From Tubulanus polymorphus (taxonomy: Eukaryota; Nemertea; Palaeonemertea; Tubulaniformes; Tubulanidae), in NCBI RefSeq assembly GCF_964204645.1, contig NC_134029.1, positions 16,882,450 to 16,946,449 on the forward strand: a stretch of 64,000 nt of DNA, read 5' to 3'. The position numbers were made by a program, and so were the translations under genes. The notes below the pieces were generated by a model. The model saw only the letters and a program-made list of their open reading frames with translations. It did not search any database and had not been told where the DNA came from. Positions 1 to 24,638 of the stretch are shown here, piece after piece. Position 1 is the stretch's first letter. Each line of letters starts with the position of its first letter.

Positions 1-453
1 GGGGCAGCGAAAATGGGCTTGTCTTTTCATGTAAGGATATATTAACAGAAAATGAACATTATCGCCACATAGCCTATACCATCTTAACTATTTTAAAACT
101 TGTTACATCGTTTCAATGTAAATCTTTCTGTAAAACTTTGAATACTAAATCATTCTTCTTCTACTGCATCATGAAGGTAAAAGGCCCGTGGGCCTCTTGT
201 TGTAACAAGTGATTGATTTATGTCTGAAAGCGGTTTTGAGACTCTGATTATTTAAGCCATATTTAATTCGGGTCTGAACATGGCTTTACCTCGAAAATAG
301 GCAACACTTGTAACTGTATAAAGTTTTCATTGAAGGATGGTTTTAGATTATATTTGTATTTTTCTCGCTTCAACAACGAATCATTGAAAGGTCTAAACAG
401 ATTTTGAACAACTCCGCGATTAACATAGCGATCTGAAATTCTATTTGTTACAG
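1..453 (+). other. Intron of CRTC (upstream part), no gene seen
   Basis: No exon is recognised here. The stretch ends in a TTGTTACAG acceptor that opens the first CRTC exon of the window, so it is taken as intron. The CREB-binding and regulatory N-terminal exons of CRTC must lie left of the window. Confidence 0.6.
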
Positions 454-13724
<13,271 letters not shown>

Positions 13725-16700
13725 AATCGTCGTGGCAACGACGGATATCATAGATTTTTAAAATCGCATTTTTCTTACAAAAATTTGTCTCAAACCAGAA
13801 TTAGCATTGCAGACGTGAGATGCAGGGAATGCGAATCTTTAGGAACGATTTGACGCACAAATGGAGATCGCGTCAAGTAAACTGGCAGCTATCCGGGTCA
13901 CGAAAAAATCATCATGACATTGTATCATATCTGTATAACCAGTCTGGACATGTTAAAGTCCGGTGGTGCTTTAATGCTTTAATGATCAAATCTTCAATGT
14001 GAGAGTAATACAACATCAAGGTCAGAATTTGTGTAATGAGAAGTTTTTTCTTCAAACGAAATTCATGTGCTAAAATGTATGAAACTGTATAAATGGAATA
14101 TTGTGCTTTGGTTTCATTGGCTCTTTCTTGCTTTCAATTTTTTTTCTGTAAAAGCAACTCATTATCCTATCAAGGAAAATGTGTGCAGTGTTACTATAAA
14201 GCTGTCACCAGATCTTTGATAAATTTTTTGTAATTGACCCCAGAAATGCGATAGATAAATTCATTCATCTTAACAATCATAGTTTTGAGGACATCTGTTT
14301 CTTATATACACATTGTTTTAACTTACAACTACGTATATTTTTTTCAATAGCCCTTTAGCTAGCTGCTAATATTTTATCATTTTATGATATAAGAAGCTCT
14401 ACTAATGGGTGAATATCTATACATTTGACGCAGTTCACCCATAGTAATTATTGGTTGTCTCAGTTAAAAAAAACTCTGTGCGCAATGTCTCAGTAATTGA
14501 TGTGGCTTACACCAATTACCAGGGCTGTACCTAGCTGAGGGGAAGGGGATAGTTGCCCCCCAGAAAATTTGAAAGGTGCGGCCCTGTTTACTGGCAGGTT
14601 CCAGCATACTACTGAGCAGAAAAGTTTCTTGATGATAAACAACCTTGATTATGTCAGTAAATTTTGAATTATTAAGATATATACAAAAATAAATGCAACA
14701 GTTGCTATAAATGGGGATGTGGCTTTTTATTCATCCAGGATTCGAAATTATTTAGTCTTCACAGTGTTTACAAAATCATAAGAAAACATGTTTACAAGAT
14801 GAAAATTCCTTGTGTGTGATTGATCCACTATCTACAGACATATGTAGTTATCACTAGCCTGAAAACATCCCTTCAAACATTCACCGCTGCAGTGTAAACT
14901 TTTGATAGAATATCCTAATGCAATGTTCTCCATATGCTGGGCCTTAGGAGGGGCTGCATTCATTCTTAACCTCCCTTGAAAACTTCTCGTGGAGAGCGTT
15001 ATAAATTTAGGTCATTTGTAAGTTCACTTTCAATAAAAGATATCTAAGTTGATATTTGGACAATCAAAAATTGAAAGAGTGGTAATGAAATATTACATAT
15101 ATGAGTTGAAGGGTCCTGCTTGCATTAAGTACCCGTTGTTTCCTGAAATAACATATTTGAAATGCTCAAACGCACAAAGATCATATCTGGAAACTCAAGT
15201 TTTTAAAAAAGACTTCTATTCCTCGTGCTCATTAAACTCCTAGATTAATCTGGAGCAAGAGTAATTTGTACTTTGTGTCTGTCAAGCAATTGTTGAATAA
15301 GGTTTTTGCTAAAAATTGTCATAGGCATAGGAACACATATCAGATTTGGGGGCCAACATGCAATGGTTTCTTCACTGCACGTCAAATAACACTTATTTTT
15401 TCCTTACGTGTAGTAAAACGAGTAACAGTTTTTAAATGTTATAGATTTTAGGCCTGTAGGGTGAGGAATATGTGGATGGGTTTCGTTTTAACTTTTTGGT
15501 ATCTGGCCCCTCAGAAAATTGTGATGCTCAGCTGATATGGCCTCTTAGCAATTTCTGTTGATATATCGAAAGTCTAGGAAAATGAACAAATTCAAAATAC
15601 ATGCATAAATTATGTTGTAATAGTTTTGTTTGGTCACTAATTAATCAACCAATATTGTGACACCTGACCATAGGCTACCTGTCTTCGCTTACCAATATTT
15701 CGAAATTAAATCAAACACCCCATGCTACCGGCCTATATTTGATAGCCAGCAATAAGCAATACCAACAAAATAGGTAACCAATATGCCACTTCGGAATATG
15801 TCATGTCTAATCTTAGAATTACTGTCTATGAATATACATTATTATTGTCGTTAAGGTGCTCTTTTGAACAGTTGCTTTAGAACGAAACATCTTGCCTCTG
15901 ACTAAACGGCCAAAATATATGATATATGTTGGCTGTTTTGCATTTTGAAAATCGGGGGAGGCCAGGCAAGTTTCCCTGACCTCATATTCCGATGCCTATG
16001 ATTGTTTTTAGCGATTTTTCACTTGTAGGAAATAATCGAGTTACTGGTATAATTAACATTGTGAGCATTCATTCCTTTCTAGTCAGTGTGTAAGTTAATG
16101 TGTATATGTTTATCTTTTTTATTAGAAGTAATAGTTAATTTTTTCTGGCTCTCAATCAATGTAAATAATGATTGATGTCGTTTATTTTTAAGGATGGTCG
16201 GTGTACAGATACAACCTTGAAAACAATCTCATTCGCTAATCTGTTCAATCACAGCATCCGTAATGTACTCGTTAAACATAAAAATCCCACTATCATGTTT
16301 ACCCTAAGTCAAATTGAGGAATTTTTACATTTATATCATTTGATAGGAGAGAAAATTAGGTTTCAAATTAATATTTTGTTATTTCATGCTATTTTTAAAA
16401 AAATTCTGAACTCATCGATTGAAAACTCATCCTTTTGAAAATTTGCTCTGAAAATGCAGGCCTTCGGTTTAAGCCCTGTCAGAATTGATTGCTGAGGACA
16501 ATGGTCAGGAATTATCTATTGCTTTAGACTGTCAAATGTTGCTAAATGCAGTGTATTTGTAACAACAATCGGCAATTCTGGAATTGAATGACAAAGTGTA
16601 GACAGGGCACGGCTTAAACGTACCAACATTTCTGTGAATGTGACATGATGCCTCAGTGGTACATAGTTTAATGGTTTGTCTTCCACCATTGAGCAGTTTA

Positions 16701-17864
16701 TGTTTTTATGATACAGTTCACCTTTGAATTTGAAATATGTTAAAATGAACTTATCTTTACCCCTGGGTGAATTTCAGCTAATCTCATCTCATAAAAGGTT
16801 AGCTGAAGGGACACTCATAGGGGTCTGTTGTTAAGTTTCAATGAATAAATAAATACATTCCTGTTAAGATATCCATGTTTAGTACCGATTATATGAAGGG
16901 ATATTACACCCTTCAAATTCTCTGATCACTTAATGATTATATCAGGATTAAGTTCTACTATTATCGTCATTGTCAGTCTTTGCCAATTACTGGAACTGGT
17001 TGCTTAGCATAACAGGTTCTGTATAGATCTTGGTTTTACTTATGCTGGTGTTGTGACATCAGTTAAAAGTTACCGTATTTGCATTTTTCAAAGCGATCAT
17101 CATTGAGTAAATGTTTGACTTATATTTCTAAGTAAAGAGAATGTTCATATGAAAACTGTGTAAAATAATGAAAAAACATAACTGTAATAATGATTTATTT
17201 TCTAATTGAATTAGCGCAATGTACATGATGCCCCCTAGTGGCTGTGTAATGAAACTAGATGTGATGATGATTAAATTATTGTGTTGTAATTTGTTACCTG
17301 GATTTTATACTTTTAAACCTGTAACTGTTTCTGCCCTCTCTGAGTTGACATTAAACCTGAGCCTACAGACGCCTCCCACTGAAAATTAAGTATGGCTCAA
17401 CATTTTTGGCCCACATGTGTCCAGCAGGGTTTTGCATTTACTTTTCATATGTTGTGTTCTTTGGGAACTTCTCAACTAGCTTAGATAGTTAGTCTTGATA
17501 TATGGTTTATACCTGCATCTTCGCTCGCCTCATCACTGTTTCAGGAATGCCTGATTATGGGAGTAAAGATTGTGCCAGTATATCGGGGTGTCACTTTAAG
17601 TTCACAAGCCTCTCAACCGAGGCCTCCCTCATAAGTATGGTATCTTGATTAGTATTACTGGTGAGTAAAATATCAGAGAAACATGACAACCGATTTAAAA
17701 CTCGGTATATTAAACGAGAAAGAAATTCCTTCACGATTTCAGCTGTAATTTTCACATGTTCACAGTCCATTGATTTGAGTAAACTGGTTTCACTAATTAA
17801 AGCTAGGCATGAATCATGTGAGCATTAATGATAGATTGTTTTCTCAGATCAAAGGTAATTTTTG

Positions 17865-18645
17865 CTGCAGATTCTGAGTCCTGTAGCTTGTGCCATTTCC
17901 TATTGACATTTATTTTGTGATAGTTAGGTATGCTTTGGGAAGGGATCTTAAACATATGAGACAGGTTATTCGATCAGTCAATTTTTACGCGATTGGCGTC
18001 CATCACCAGGGGGCATTGAATAGCGAGATAACAAGGTATGATTGTGGTTATCAATATATGTGGTAAGCACAATCATTAGCAGAGTTGTAGCTTATAGCAG
18101 TCTCTATGATTACCAGGTTTGTTCACCAAGCGGTGTTGAATATTGAAATTGTCAGATTGTCAAGCAGGAAGCATTTCATGGGCAGCGTCCCTGTCCCTGG
18201 ATCACTCTAGGAGTAGGGCCAATCAGAATCAAGATGGCCATCAATTTGATACTTATTTCCGGCCTCGGCTCCAGGCCATATAGCTTCTACCATCAGGGTT
18301 TTTGCATCACATTAGGCATAGTGAAGTTCTTTGTATGTTCCCTCCCCCATATTGGATTCTGTGCAGTTCTATAGATGGGTTGTATAAGACACTAGAACTA
18401 TAAACTATGCCCGTGGCCTCAAATGTAAAATTGATGATGCTGCCCTTTATGATACTCATATGCTTAATGCATAGATTACAATTTATAACCCCTATCAGTT
18501 GCAAGGTCGTAGGTCATGACATGTTCTATGGTTATGGTGCAATACATTGGTTTGTGTGCCACCGGGTAACATTGAATATCGAAATTGTCGGATTGTCAAG
18601 TATTTCACCAGTTCCCGAGTGGGTATGGTATCGCTCTACTGTTTA
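17865..18645 (+). mobile_element. Degenerate Helentron/HINE-like copy
   Basis: Shares GAGTCCTGTAGCTT, GGGGGCATTGAATAG and GAGTGGGTATGGTATC with better preserved copies, but is strongly diverged. Confidence 0.45.
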
Positions 18646-19230
18646 AAGAAACTGGACTGCTTAACCAAATGTATATATTGGCTCCCCTGGTGGTTCTACT
18701 CTTCGAGTTGAACTGATGTTTCTGTCTCATCGAATATTTGAATTCATCGAGATTTACATTTTGCAATGTAAGCAGTTGAACGGACATTTACATTAAAGGT
18801 GTAGTGTGTTGTTTACAAAGTTGTATATAGAGTAACCAGTCACATTGAGAATAAGAGATAATGTCTACTAATGAACAGTACGATAGGGTTTGTTGTTTTA
18901 CCCAAGGATTTGTATAGTATTGTGTATAATTCAGTGGCAGTTTTTGTATATATTGTAAACCTATAGTGCTATTGATTATACCGAGTTGTTTTTAATTTTT
19001 CCTTCAAAAGGATTTCAAATGAATAGATAATTCTCGGTCGCGTAAATACCGGTACCGGTAATTATAACTGTAGGTCGTGTTAGGTTATTGATGATTGTGA
19101 AGTCTGTTGATAATTGTTTCAATTTTACCGCGGAGCTTATGAGAAAATGCTGTCCTTCGTAACTTCATTATAAAAGTTGTTTCTAGTGATGTGAAATTTG
19201 GATATAATGAAGCCGTTTTTTTATTTGTTG

Positions 19231-19236
19231 AATAAA
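19231..19236 (+). terminator. Candidate poly(A) signal AATAAA
   Basis: AATAAA in an A/T-rich stretch, at the right side of the long non-coding region after CRTC. Could end the longest CRTC transcript; unproven. Confidence 0.25.
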
Positions 19237-19250
19237 AAAAGTTTATGTTG

Positions 19251-20247
19251 ATGGCTGGTTTTCTCTCTCTCTCTATTTCTCATGTTTCTGCTATTATTGG
19301 TTGATAATTAATAATGTTTACATACGTGTTGTATCTGTAGAAACAACAATAAAAAACTAAATACAAACTTTCAAATTAATTCTTGTTTTTTAACGCTTTT
19401 TTTCATGGGAAATGGAGATATTAGTGTGGGAGCAAAAGTTAAAAGGCAGAAAATGACATCGGGTTCTTCATCGACAATCGTTTGAATTTCTAAAGTTAGC
19501 AAATAGGGAATTGGGATGCGTGAAACGATCTTTCTCCTTTTTAGATGTAAATGTACAATTTTAACATTATTGTAAAATATAATTAATAGTCCGTCTGATC
19601 AGGGACAAGGTGGACTCCAACCTACCTGGTCTGATTTTGGGATGTAGTGCAATATCCGCAGGAGTTCAATGAATTAGCGCATGGACGTATAAACTAGTTT
19701 ATACGTGCATGATTAGAGAAAGTCCATAGAAGAGCAACCATTGTTGGAGCCATTTAGACTATGAAGAAAATTTGGAGTGGCCCTTGATTCGCTGGTTTTC
19801 AATAAACGATTTCGATAAAAGTCCAGATTTTAGCAGCAAATTATTGCCTGCCGGGGCTTTGAAGTCCCACTTGGAAAACATGATACATGTATCCACTATA
19901 ATATCCAGAAATCGTCTCCCATTTACAGGGTGTTTCAGAAAATATGTTACCGAAGTTATAAGATTAATTATTCATTAACTATAAGCCAAACTATCGTAGT
20001 TGGTTTTTGGGGGTAAGGTTGATCTGGATGTTTCCTTGAGGATGGAATGTTGTAATGCATGGCGTAGCACTAGCGTGTTTTTTAATAGCTATGTAAAATT
20101 GAGTCGAACCAAAAACATGAGATTTAAGGACTGTCCAATCGTGGACGTTTAATGATAAATGACCGGCTGCCATTTGAGATATGAGAATCAACTGAGACAG
20201 ATTCTCTTTATTAATTATAAGAAGCCTCAGAACATGTTCAATATTTT
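19251..20247. other. Intergenic sequence, nothing recognised
   Basis: Between the putative CRTC 3' end and the left edge of 5S-array sequence. Contains a short CT microsatellite at 19261-19273 and no supported gene. Confidence 0.6.
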
Positions 20248-20304
20248 AATAGATAATCGCCCGAATTTCCCTCCACGGTTTTCGCTCACAAAATCTCATT
20301 TTTA
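20248..20304 (+). repeat. Left fragment of 5S rDNA spacer
   Basis: About 55 bp identical to the intergenic spacer of the 5S units (GATAATCGCCCGAATTTCCC through CTCATTTTT). The spacer resumes at 27061 with ACTCATACCAG, so everything between is inserted into one spacer. This marks the left edge of the array. Confidence 0.9.
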
Positions 20305-21067
20305 GCCCACTTGGGACTTTAGTCCCAGCGGACTATTGCGTTCACTTTTCGTCCGTCGTCCGTCCGTCCGTAGACGGAATCCAGTTATTTTGGGAAGTTT
20401 TGAAGACGCTTCAAGGTAACGTTTTGATATTTGGGTTACACGTGTATCTACCCTAGACACATCTTCAGCCCAAAAACTGGCCCTGTCAGAATCAAGATGG
20501 CTGACTGGCAGCCATTGTTGTTCGCCAAAATCAGCACTTTTTACACATTTCTGAACTTTTTGAGGGAAATTTTGAAGACGCTTCGATCAATTACCTTGAT
20601 CTTTCGGATATATATGAATCCCCCCCAGGGCCCATCAACGAAACAAAAATTGGGTCGGTCAGACTCAAGATGGCCGTCCTATGACCTTTTTAGTGCCCAA
20701 AAATGTTAATTTTTGCCCGAATTCTGAGTCCTGTAGCTTCCTACTGGTTTACCATTTCTCATTGCAATTTGTGATGGGTATTCTTTGGAAAGGGATGTTT
20801 TATACCTCAGACAGGTATTTTTCATCAGCCAATTATGACGCAATTGGCGGCCATCTTGGTGTCACCAGTACTCATTCGTAAGTGGGAAAAAGTTTTTCCA
20901 CATTATATTGATACCTAAGCGTATTTTGCTACCACAATCAATTAGAAAGTTGTAGCTCATAACGTGTTCTATGATTGTGGTGAGTTTCAAGGTAATTGGA
21001 TTTCGTATATGGCCACCAGGGGGCGTTGAATAATACAATATCTTAGCATTTCTTTATTATATTTGTA

Positions 21068-21073
21068 CCTATG
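21068..21073 (+). repeat. Target-site duplication CCTATG (left)
   Basis: CCTATG here and at 26565-26570. Other copies of the host repeat have a single TACCTATGCATAT at the same place (for example near 7311), so this is a true duplicated target. Confidence 0.93.
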
Positions 21074-21284
21074 AGTAATAGGGGTAATGGGCTTTCAGGT
21101 CAAAGGTCGAACGGTTGAGCTCATTAAAAAACAAAACATTAAAAGTAATTAAAAACTATAATATATTTTCATAACCGTGTGTATTTTATATTAAAAACTA
21201 AATATTTATTCTAAGATATCAATAATCTAAAAAGCATATTGTATTAAATCAATTGGTCGCGAATTTATTTTTCATTTTCTAGAA

Positions 21285-21505
21285 AAAGTGTGAGTAAAGT
21301 GTGAGTGAAATAATTCATATTTTAACAGATTTCGAGTAAAAATATAAGTAAAATAAATGGATAACTAAAAGAATATAAAAGTGTGAGTAAAGTGTGAGTG
21401 AAATAGTTTATATTTTAAACATATTTCAATATTTATATTTGTATGAGTTAGATTTTTAAACATTAAAGTGTGAGTAAAGTGTGAGTGAAATAATTCATAT
21501 TTAAA
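21285..21505 (+). repeat. Three iteron-like repeats, left arm
   Basis: AAAGTGTGAGTAAAGTGTGA followed by GTGAAATAATTCATATTTTA occurs at about 21285, 21376 and 21464, spaced about 90 bp, just upstream of the first gene. Possibly promoter or replication-protein binding sites; function is inference. Confidence 0.7.
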
Positions 21506-21565
21506 ACATTGAATATTTATATTTATATGTGTTGGATTCATTTTAATAAAAGTTTTGTTATTAAA

Positions 21566-22186
21566 ATGAAGACAGAAGAAGAAGAACCCAACTTTAAAAT
21601 CGAAATCAATGAAACCAATAAATCATTTTCACAGTTTTACATTAAAAATTATATTTCAGCAACAAATTTAGTGTCCGCAAGACATTATAAAATCGATAAT
21701 ATTACTATGATTAATCAAATATTATCAAATGAAACATATTTAATTATTGAACTAGTAGATACTTTTGATAATGGCGTTAAAAATCCTAAATTGTTCAATA
21801 CAGTTTTTAATTTTAAAGGAACTTTAGATGAAAACATAATTAATATTCTTAAAACTCCTTTCAATGAAAGAAATGATGATATAATACTTTCAAAAGATTA
21901 CAATGATTTGATTGACTTAAGAATTGAAAGAAGACAATTATATTATTTCAATTTTGATAATAAACAAATTATCTATAATGAGAATTCATCAAATATTGGA
22001 ATTCAATGTGAATTAGATAATGAAAAATCATTTAAAGATATTGCAGTTCAATGTAATTTAGATGATGAATTTAGAAAATTCAATCCTAATGAAAAAGTGC
22101 ATTGTTATTGCGGAGGTAAATATTTAAAATCACATAAATCAAAGCATTATGAAACAATTAAACATAAAAACTGGTGTGAAGAGTAA
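21566..22186 (+). CDS. Palindrome gene 1, left arm: CxC/HxH finger protein (206 aa)
   Basis: I do not recognise a named family. The start is the ATG of MKTEEEEPNFKIE; the reading frame opens further upstream but without a better start. The N-terminal 140 residues look like a compact Asn/Lys/Ile-rich globular domain. Near residues 145-170 are two similar short motifs, IGIQCELD and IAVQCNLD. The C-terminus has a probable zinc finger: C180-x-C182, then GGKYLKSHKSKH with H190/H194, H200 and C204. Similar CxCGGxY...SKHxxTxxH fingers occur in small proteins of large DNA viruses and Polinton-like elements, which fits but does not prove the element's affiliation. Gene 2 starts 62 bp downstream on the same strand. 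Confidence 0.75.
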   Translation: MKTEEEEPNFKIEINETNKSFSQFYIKNYISATNLVSARHYKIDNITMINQILSNETYLIIELVDTFDNGVKNPKLFNTVFNFKGTLDENIINILKTPFNERNDDIILSKDYNDLIDLRIERRQLYYFNFDNKQIIYNENSSNIGIQCELDNEKSFKDIAVQCNLDDEFRKFNPNEKVHCYCGGKYLKSHKSKHYETIKHKNWCEE

Positions 22187-22248
22187 CAATTCTACATTAT
22201 AATTATTGAATTGAGTTAAAAGATTTAAATATCTAATAGACTGTTAAA

Positions 22249-22695
22249 ATGATAAATTGTTTGCCAGTTGAAATGTTAAATTGTTTGACAGTTGAAATGT
22301 TAAATTGTTTGACAGTTGAAATGTTAAATTGTTTGACAGTTGAAATGTTAAATTGTTTGACAGTTGAAATGATAAATTGTTTGACAGTTGAAATGATAAA
22401 TTGTTTGACAGTTGAAATGATAAATTGTTTGACAGTTGAAATGATAAATTGTTTGACAGTTGAAATGATAAATTGTTTGACAGTTGAAATGATAAATTGT
22501 TTGACAGTTGAAATGATAAATTGTTTGACAGTTGAAATGATAAATTGTTTGACAGTTGAAATGTTAAATTGTTTGACAGTTGAAATGATAAATTGTTTGA
22601 CAGTTGAAATGATAAATTGTTTGACAGTTGAAATGATAAATTGTTTGACAGTTGAAATGATAAATTGTTTGACTGTTGAAATGTTAAATTGTTAT
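22249..22695 (+). repeat. 24-bp minisatellite, left arm
   Basis: Tandem units based on ATGATAAATTGTTTGACAGT plus TGAA, with an A/T variant at position 4. Not a CRISPR array: units abut without spacers. Confidence 0.9.
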
Positions 22696-22704
22696 TCGAT
22701 TTGA
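22249..22704 (+). CDS. Palindrome gene 2, left arm: 8-residue repeat protein (151 aa)
   Basis: Eighteen tandem copies of M-(I/L)-N-C-L-T-V-E plus a truncated last copy ending NCYSI, with no other sequence. The first copy has Pro for Thr. Repeat types run I(P), L4, I8, L1, I4. The period of eight with alternating hydrophobic residues and a cysteine every eighth position suggests a solenoid or beta-type fibre, but this is inference. It could instead be a non-coding 24-bp minisatellite that happens to be open; the ATG start, clean stop and equal length in both arms favour coding only weakly. Confidence 0.5.
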   Translation: MINCLPVEMLNCLTVEMLNCLTVEMLNCLTVEMLNCLTVEMINCLTVEMINCLTVEMINCLTVEMINCLTVEMINCLTVEMINCLTVEMINCLTVEMINCLTVEMLNCLTVEMINCLTVEMINCLTVEMINCLTVEMINCLTVEMLNCYSI

Positions 22705-22773
22705 AACATATAAAAGTTAAATATTTCTAAAATATCAAATATTTATCAATTTAATAATTTTTTTCTTAAATAA

Positions 22774-22992
22774 ATGGATGGTTTCATTCCAACTGGGAAA
22801 AGTGATTTGAAACATTATTTAGTTGCTGGAGGTTTAATATTAGCAGCATTATATTTTTACTATGAGAATATTTCAAAAGATTTGATGAATGAAAATAATA
22901 AATTGAGTAAAAAATTAAAGAAGTTAAATGGAAACAATCACAGAAATAGAAAGAATAAAAAAGTTAATTTAGAAAATGATTTAGAGGATTAA
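22774..22992 (+). CDS. Palindrome gene 3, left arm: small membrane protein (72 aa)
   Basis: Unrecognised family. ATG start, MDGFIPTGKSD, then one hydrophobic segment at residues 14-32 (HYLVAGGLILAALYFYY), followed by a charged Lys/Asn-rich tail with a short coiled-coil-like stretch (ENNKLSKKLKKLN). Probably a single-pass membrane protein with a basic soluble tail. The right-arm copy differs by one residue (Gly to Glu at residue 53). Confidence 0.7.
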   Translation: MDGFIPTGKSDLKHYLVAGGLILAALYFYYENISKDLMNENNKLSKKLKKLNGNNHRNRKNKKVNLENDLED

Positions 22993-23030
22993 AACAGCAT
23001 CTTTCAATTTCATATATTTTGACTATAAAA

Positions 23031-23333
23031 ATGAGTGAAAATATATTAAACTTATTACATCTAATATATAAAAATCAACAGAATATTAAATCAATTATTA
23101 TGCTTACAGGTTTATTTTCATTCTCAGTTTATAGTATAAAACAGTTGTTAGAATTCTATGATTGCTGTAAAATTAGATACACTGAATTAATAGAAAATAT
23201 GAATTATATTTCAGATAGATTGAATAATATTAAATGCTGTGAAATATGCAATAAAAGATATAAAAATTTAAAGAGTTTAAAAACTCATAAATATATTCAT
23301 GAACTTGATGAAAAATTATATGAATCAAAATAA
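23031..23333 (+). CDS. Palindrome gene 4, left arm: membrane-anchored C2H2 finger protein (100 aa)
   Basis: Start chosen at MSENILNLLH. A hydrophobic segment at residues 21-41 is followed by a linker and one classical C2H2 zinc finger, C70-x2-C73-x12-H86-x3-H90, then an acidic end. A single finger joined to a transmembrane helix is an unusual architecture. The gene lies 38 bp after gene 3 and is transcribed in the same direction. The right-arm copy has Lys to Arg within the finger. Confidence 0.72.
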   Translation: MSENILNLLHLIYKNQQNIKSIIMLTGLFSFSVYSIKQLLEFYDCCKIRYTELIENMNYISDRLNNIKCCEICNKRYKNLKSLKTHKYIHELDEKLYESK

Positions 23334-24297
23334 GAAATCGACTGTTAAATTAGCTGAAAATATAAAATATATTAGTTGAAATGTATGAAAATGAGTAAAT
23401 TATATTTATGTTAAAAAAGGAAGGTTGAGGTATCAATGTATCAAATACGTATCAAATACGTATTAATGGTATTAAATACCATTAATACGTATTGATGGTA
23501 TTAAATACGTATTAATGGTATTAAATACATATTATGCTTTATTTCTGAAAATGAAGTAACAGAAGTAATTTATGTTTTAATTCATTCAAGTATGATATTT
23601 TAAATTCTTTACATTTGACTAGGATAATACAAGAGTGATATTAGTTAGTTGGCTTATTCAATAAGAGAAACAATGAAATAATACAAGAGTGATACTAACA
23701 GTTAAAGTTATTGAATTTCTTGTTAAATCTATTTGAATTCTTGTTAACCAATAGCGCGAATAGAAATCAAATAGATTTGAATAAAAAAACAATAATTTAA
23801 ATAAGTTAGTATTAGATAAAGTAACTTATTGTTTTTTTATTCAAATCTATTTGATTTCTATTCGCGCTATTGGTTAACAAGAATTGACTAGAATTCAAAT
23901 AGATTTAACAAGAAATTCAATAACTTTAACTGTTAGTATCACTCTTGTATTATTTCATTGTTTCTCTTATTGAATAAGCCAACTAACTAATATCACTCTT
24001 GTATTATCCTAGTCAAATGTAAAGAATTTAAAATATCATACTTGAATGAATTAAAACATAAATTACTTCTGTTACTTCATTTTCAGAAATAAAGCATAAT
24101 ATGTATTTAATACCATTAATACGTATTTAATACCATCAATACGTATTAATGGTATTTAATACCATTAATACATATTTGATACGTATTTGATACATTGATA
24201 CCTCAACCTTCCTTTTTTAACATAAATATAATTTACTCATTTTCATACATTTCAACTAATATATTTTATATTTTCAGCTAATTTAACAGTCGATTTC
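23334..24297. other. Central non-coding part of the palindrome
   Basis: No gene. It has clustered ATACGTATTAATGGTATTAA-type short palindromic repeats (23445-23528 and mirror 24100-24190), two AATACAAGAGTGATA repeats per arm, and the palindrome centre. Confidence 0.75.
23796..23825. other. 30-bp spacer at palindrome centre
   Basis: The only sequence not mirrored between arms; it joins CAATAA (23790-23795) to TTATTG (23826-23831). It can itself fold, AAGTTA against TAACTT, so single strands could form a capped hairpin. Confidence 0.75.
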
Positions 24298-24600
24298 TTA
24301 TTTTGATTCATATAATTTTTCATCAAGTTCATGAATATATTTATGAGTTTTTAAACTCTTTAAATTTCTATATCTTTTATTGCATATTTCACAGCATTTA
24401 ATATTATTCAATCTATCTGAAATATAATTCATATTTTCTATTAATTCAGTGTATCTAATTTTACAGCAATCATAGAATTCTAACAACTGTTTTATACTAT
24501 AAACTGAGAATGAAAATAAACCTGTAAGCATAATAATTGATTTAATATTCTGTTGATTTTTATATATTAGATGTAATAAGTTTAATATATTTTCACTCAT
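24298..24600 (-). CDS. Palindrome gene 4, right arm (100 aa)
   Basis: Mirror copy of the left-arm gene: hydrophobic segment at residues 21-41 and a C2H2 finger at residues 70-90. One residue differs (Arg for Lys in the finger); all zinc ligands are kept. Confidence 0.72.
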   Translation of the reverse strand: MSENILNLLHLIYKNQQNIKSIIMLTGLFSFSVYSIKQLLEFYDCCKIRYTELIENMNYISDRLNNIKCCEICNKRYRNLKSLKTHKYIHELDEKLYESK

Positions 24601-24638
24601 TTTTATAGTCAAAATATATGAAATTGAAAGATGCTGTT

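Larger units (their letters stand above)
13725..19250 (+). other. Probable CRTC 3' UTR and downstream sequence
   Basis: No convincing coding sequence. Possible poly(A) signals AATAAA lie at 14688, about 16845 and 19231; the real end cannot be fixed from sequence. A degenerate Helentron-like copy sits at about 17865-18645. Confidence 0.45.

Noticed and set aside
22249-22704. Regular 24-bp repeats as a CRISPR array
   Set aside because: Repeats abut directly with no spacers, in a eukaryotic mobile element; it is a minisatellite.
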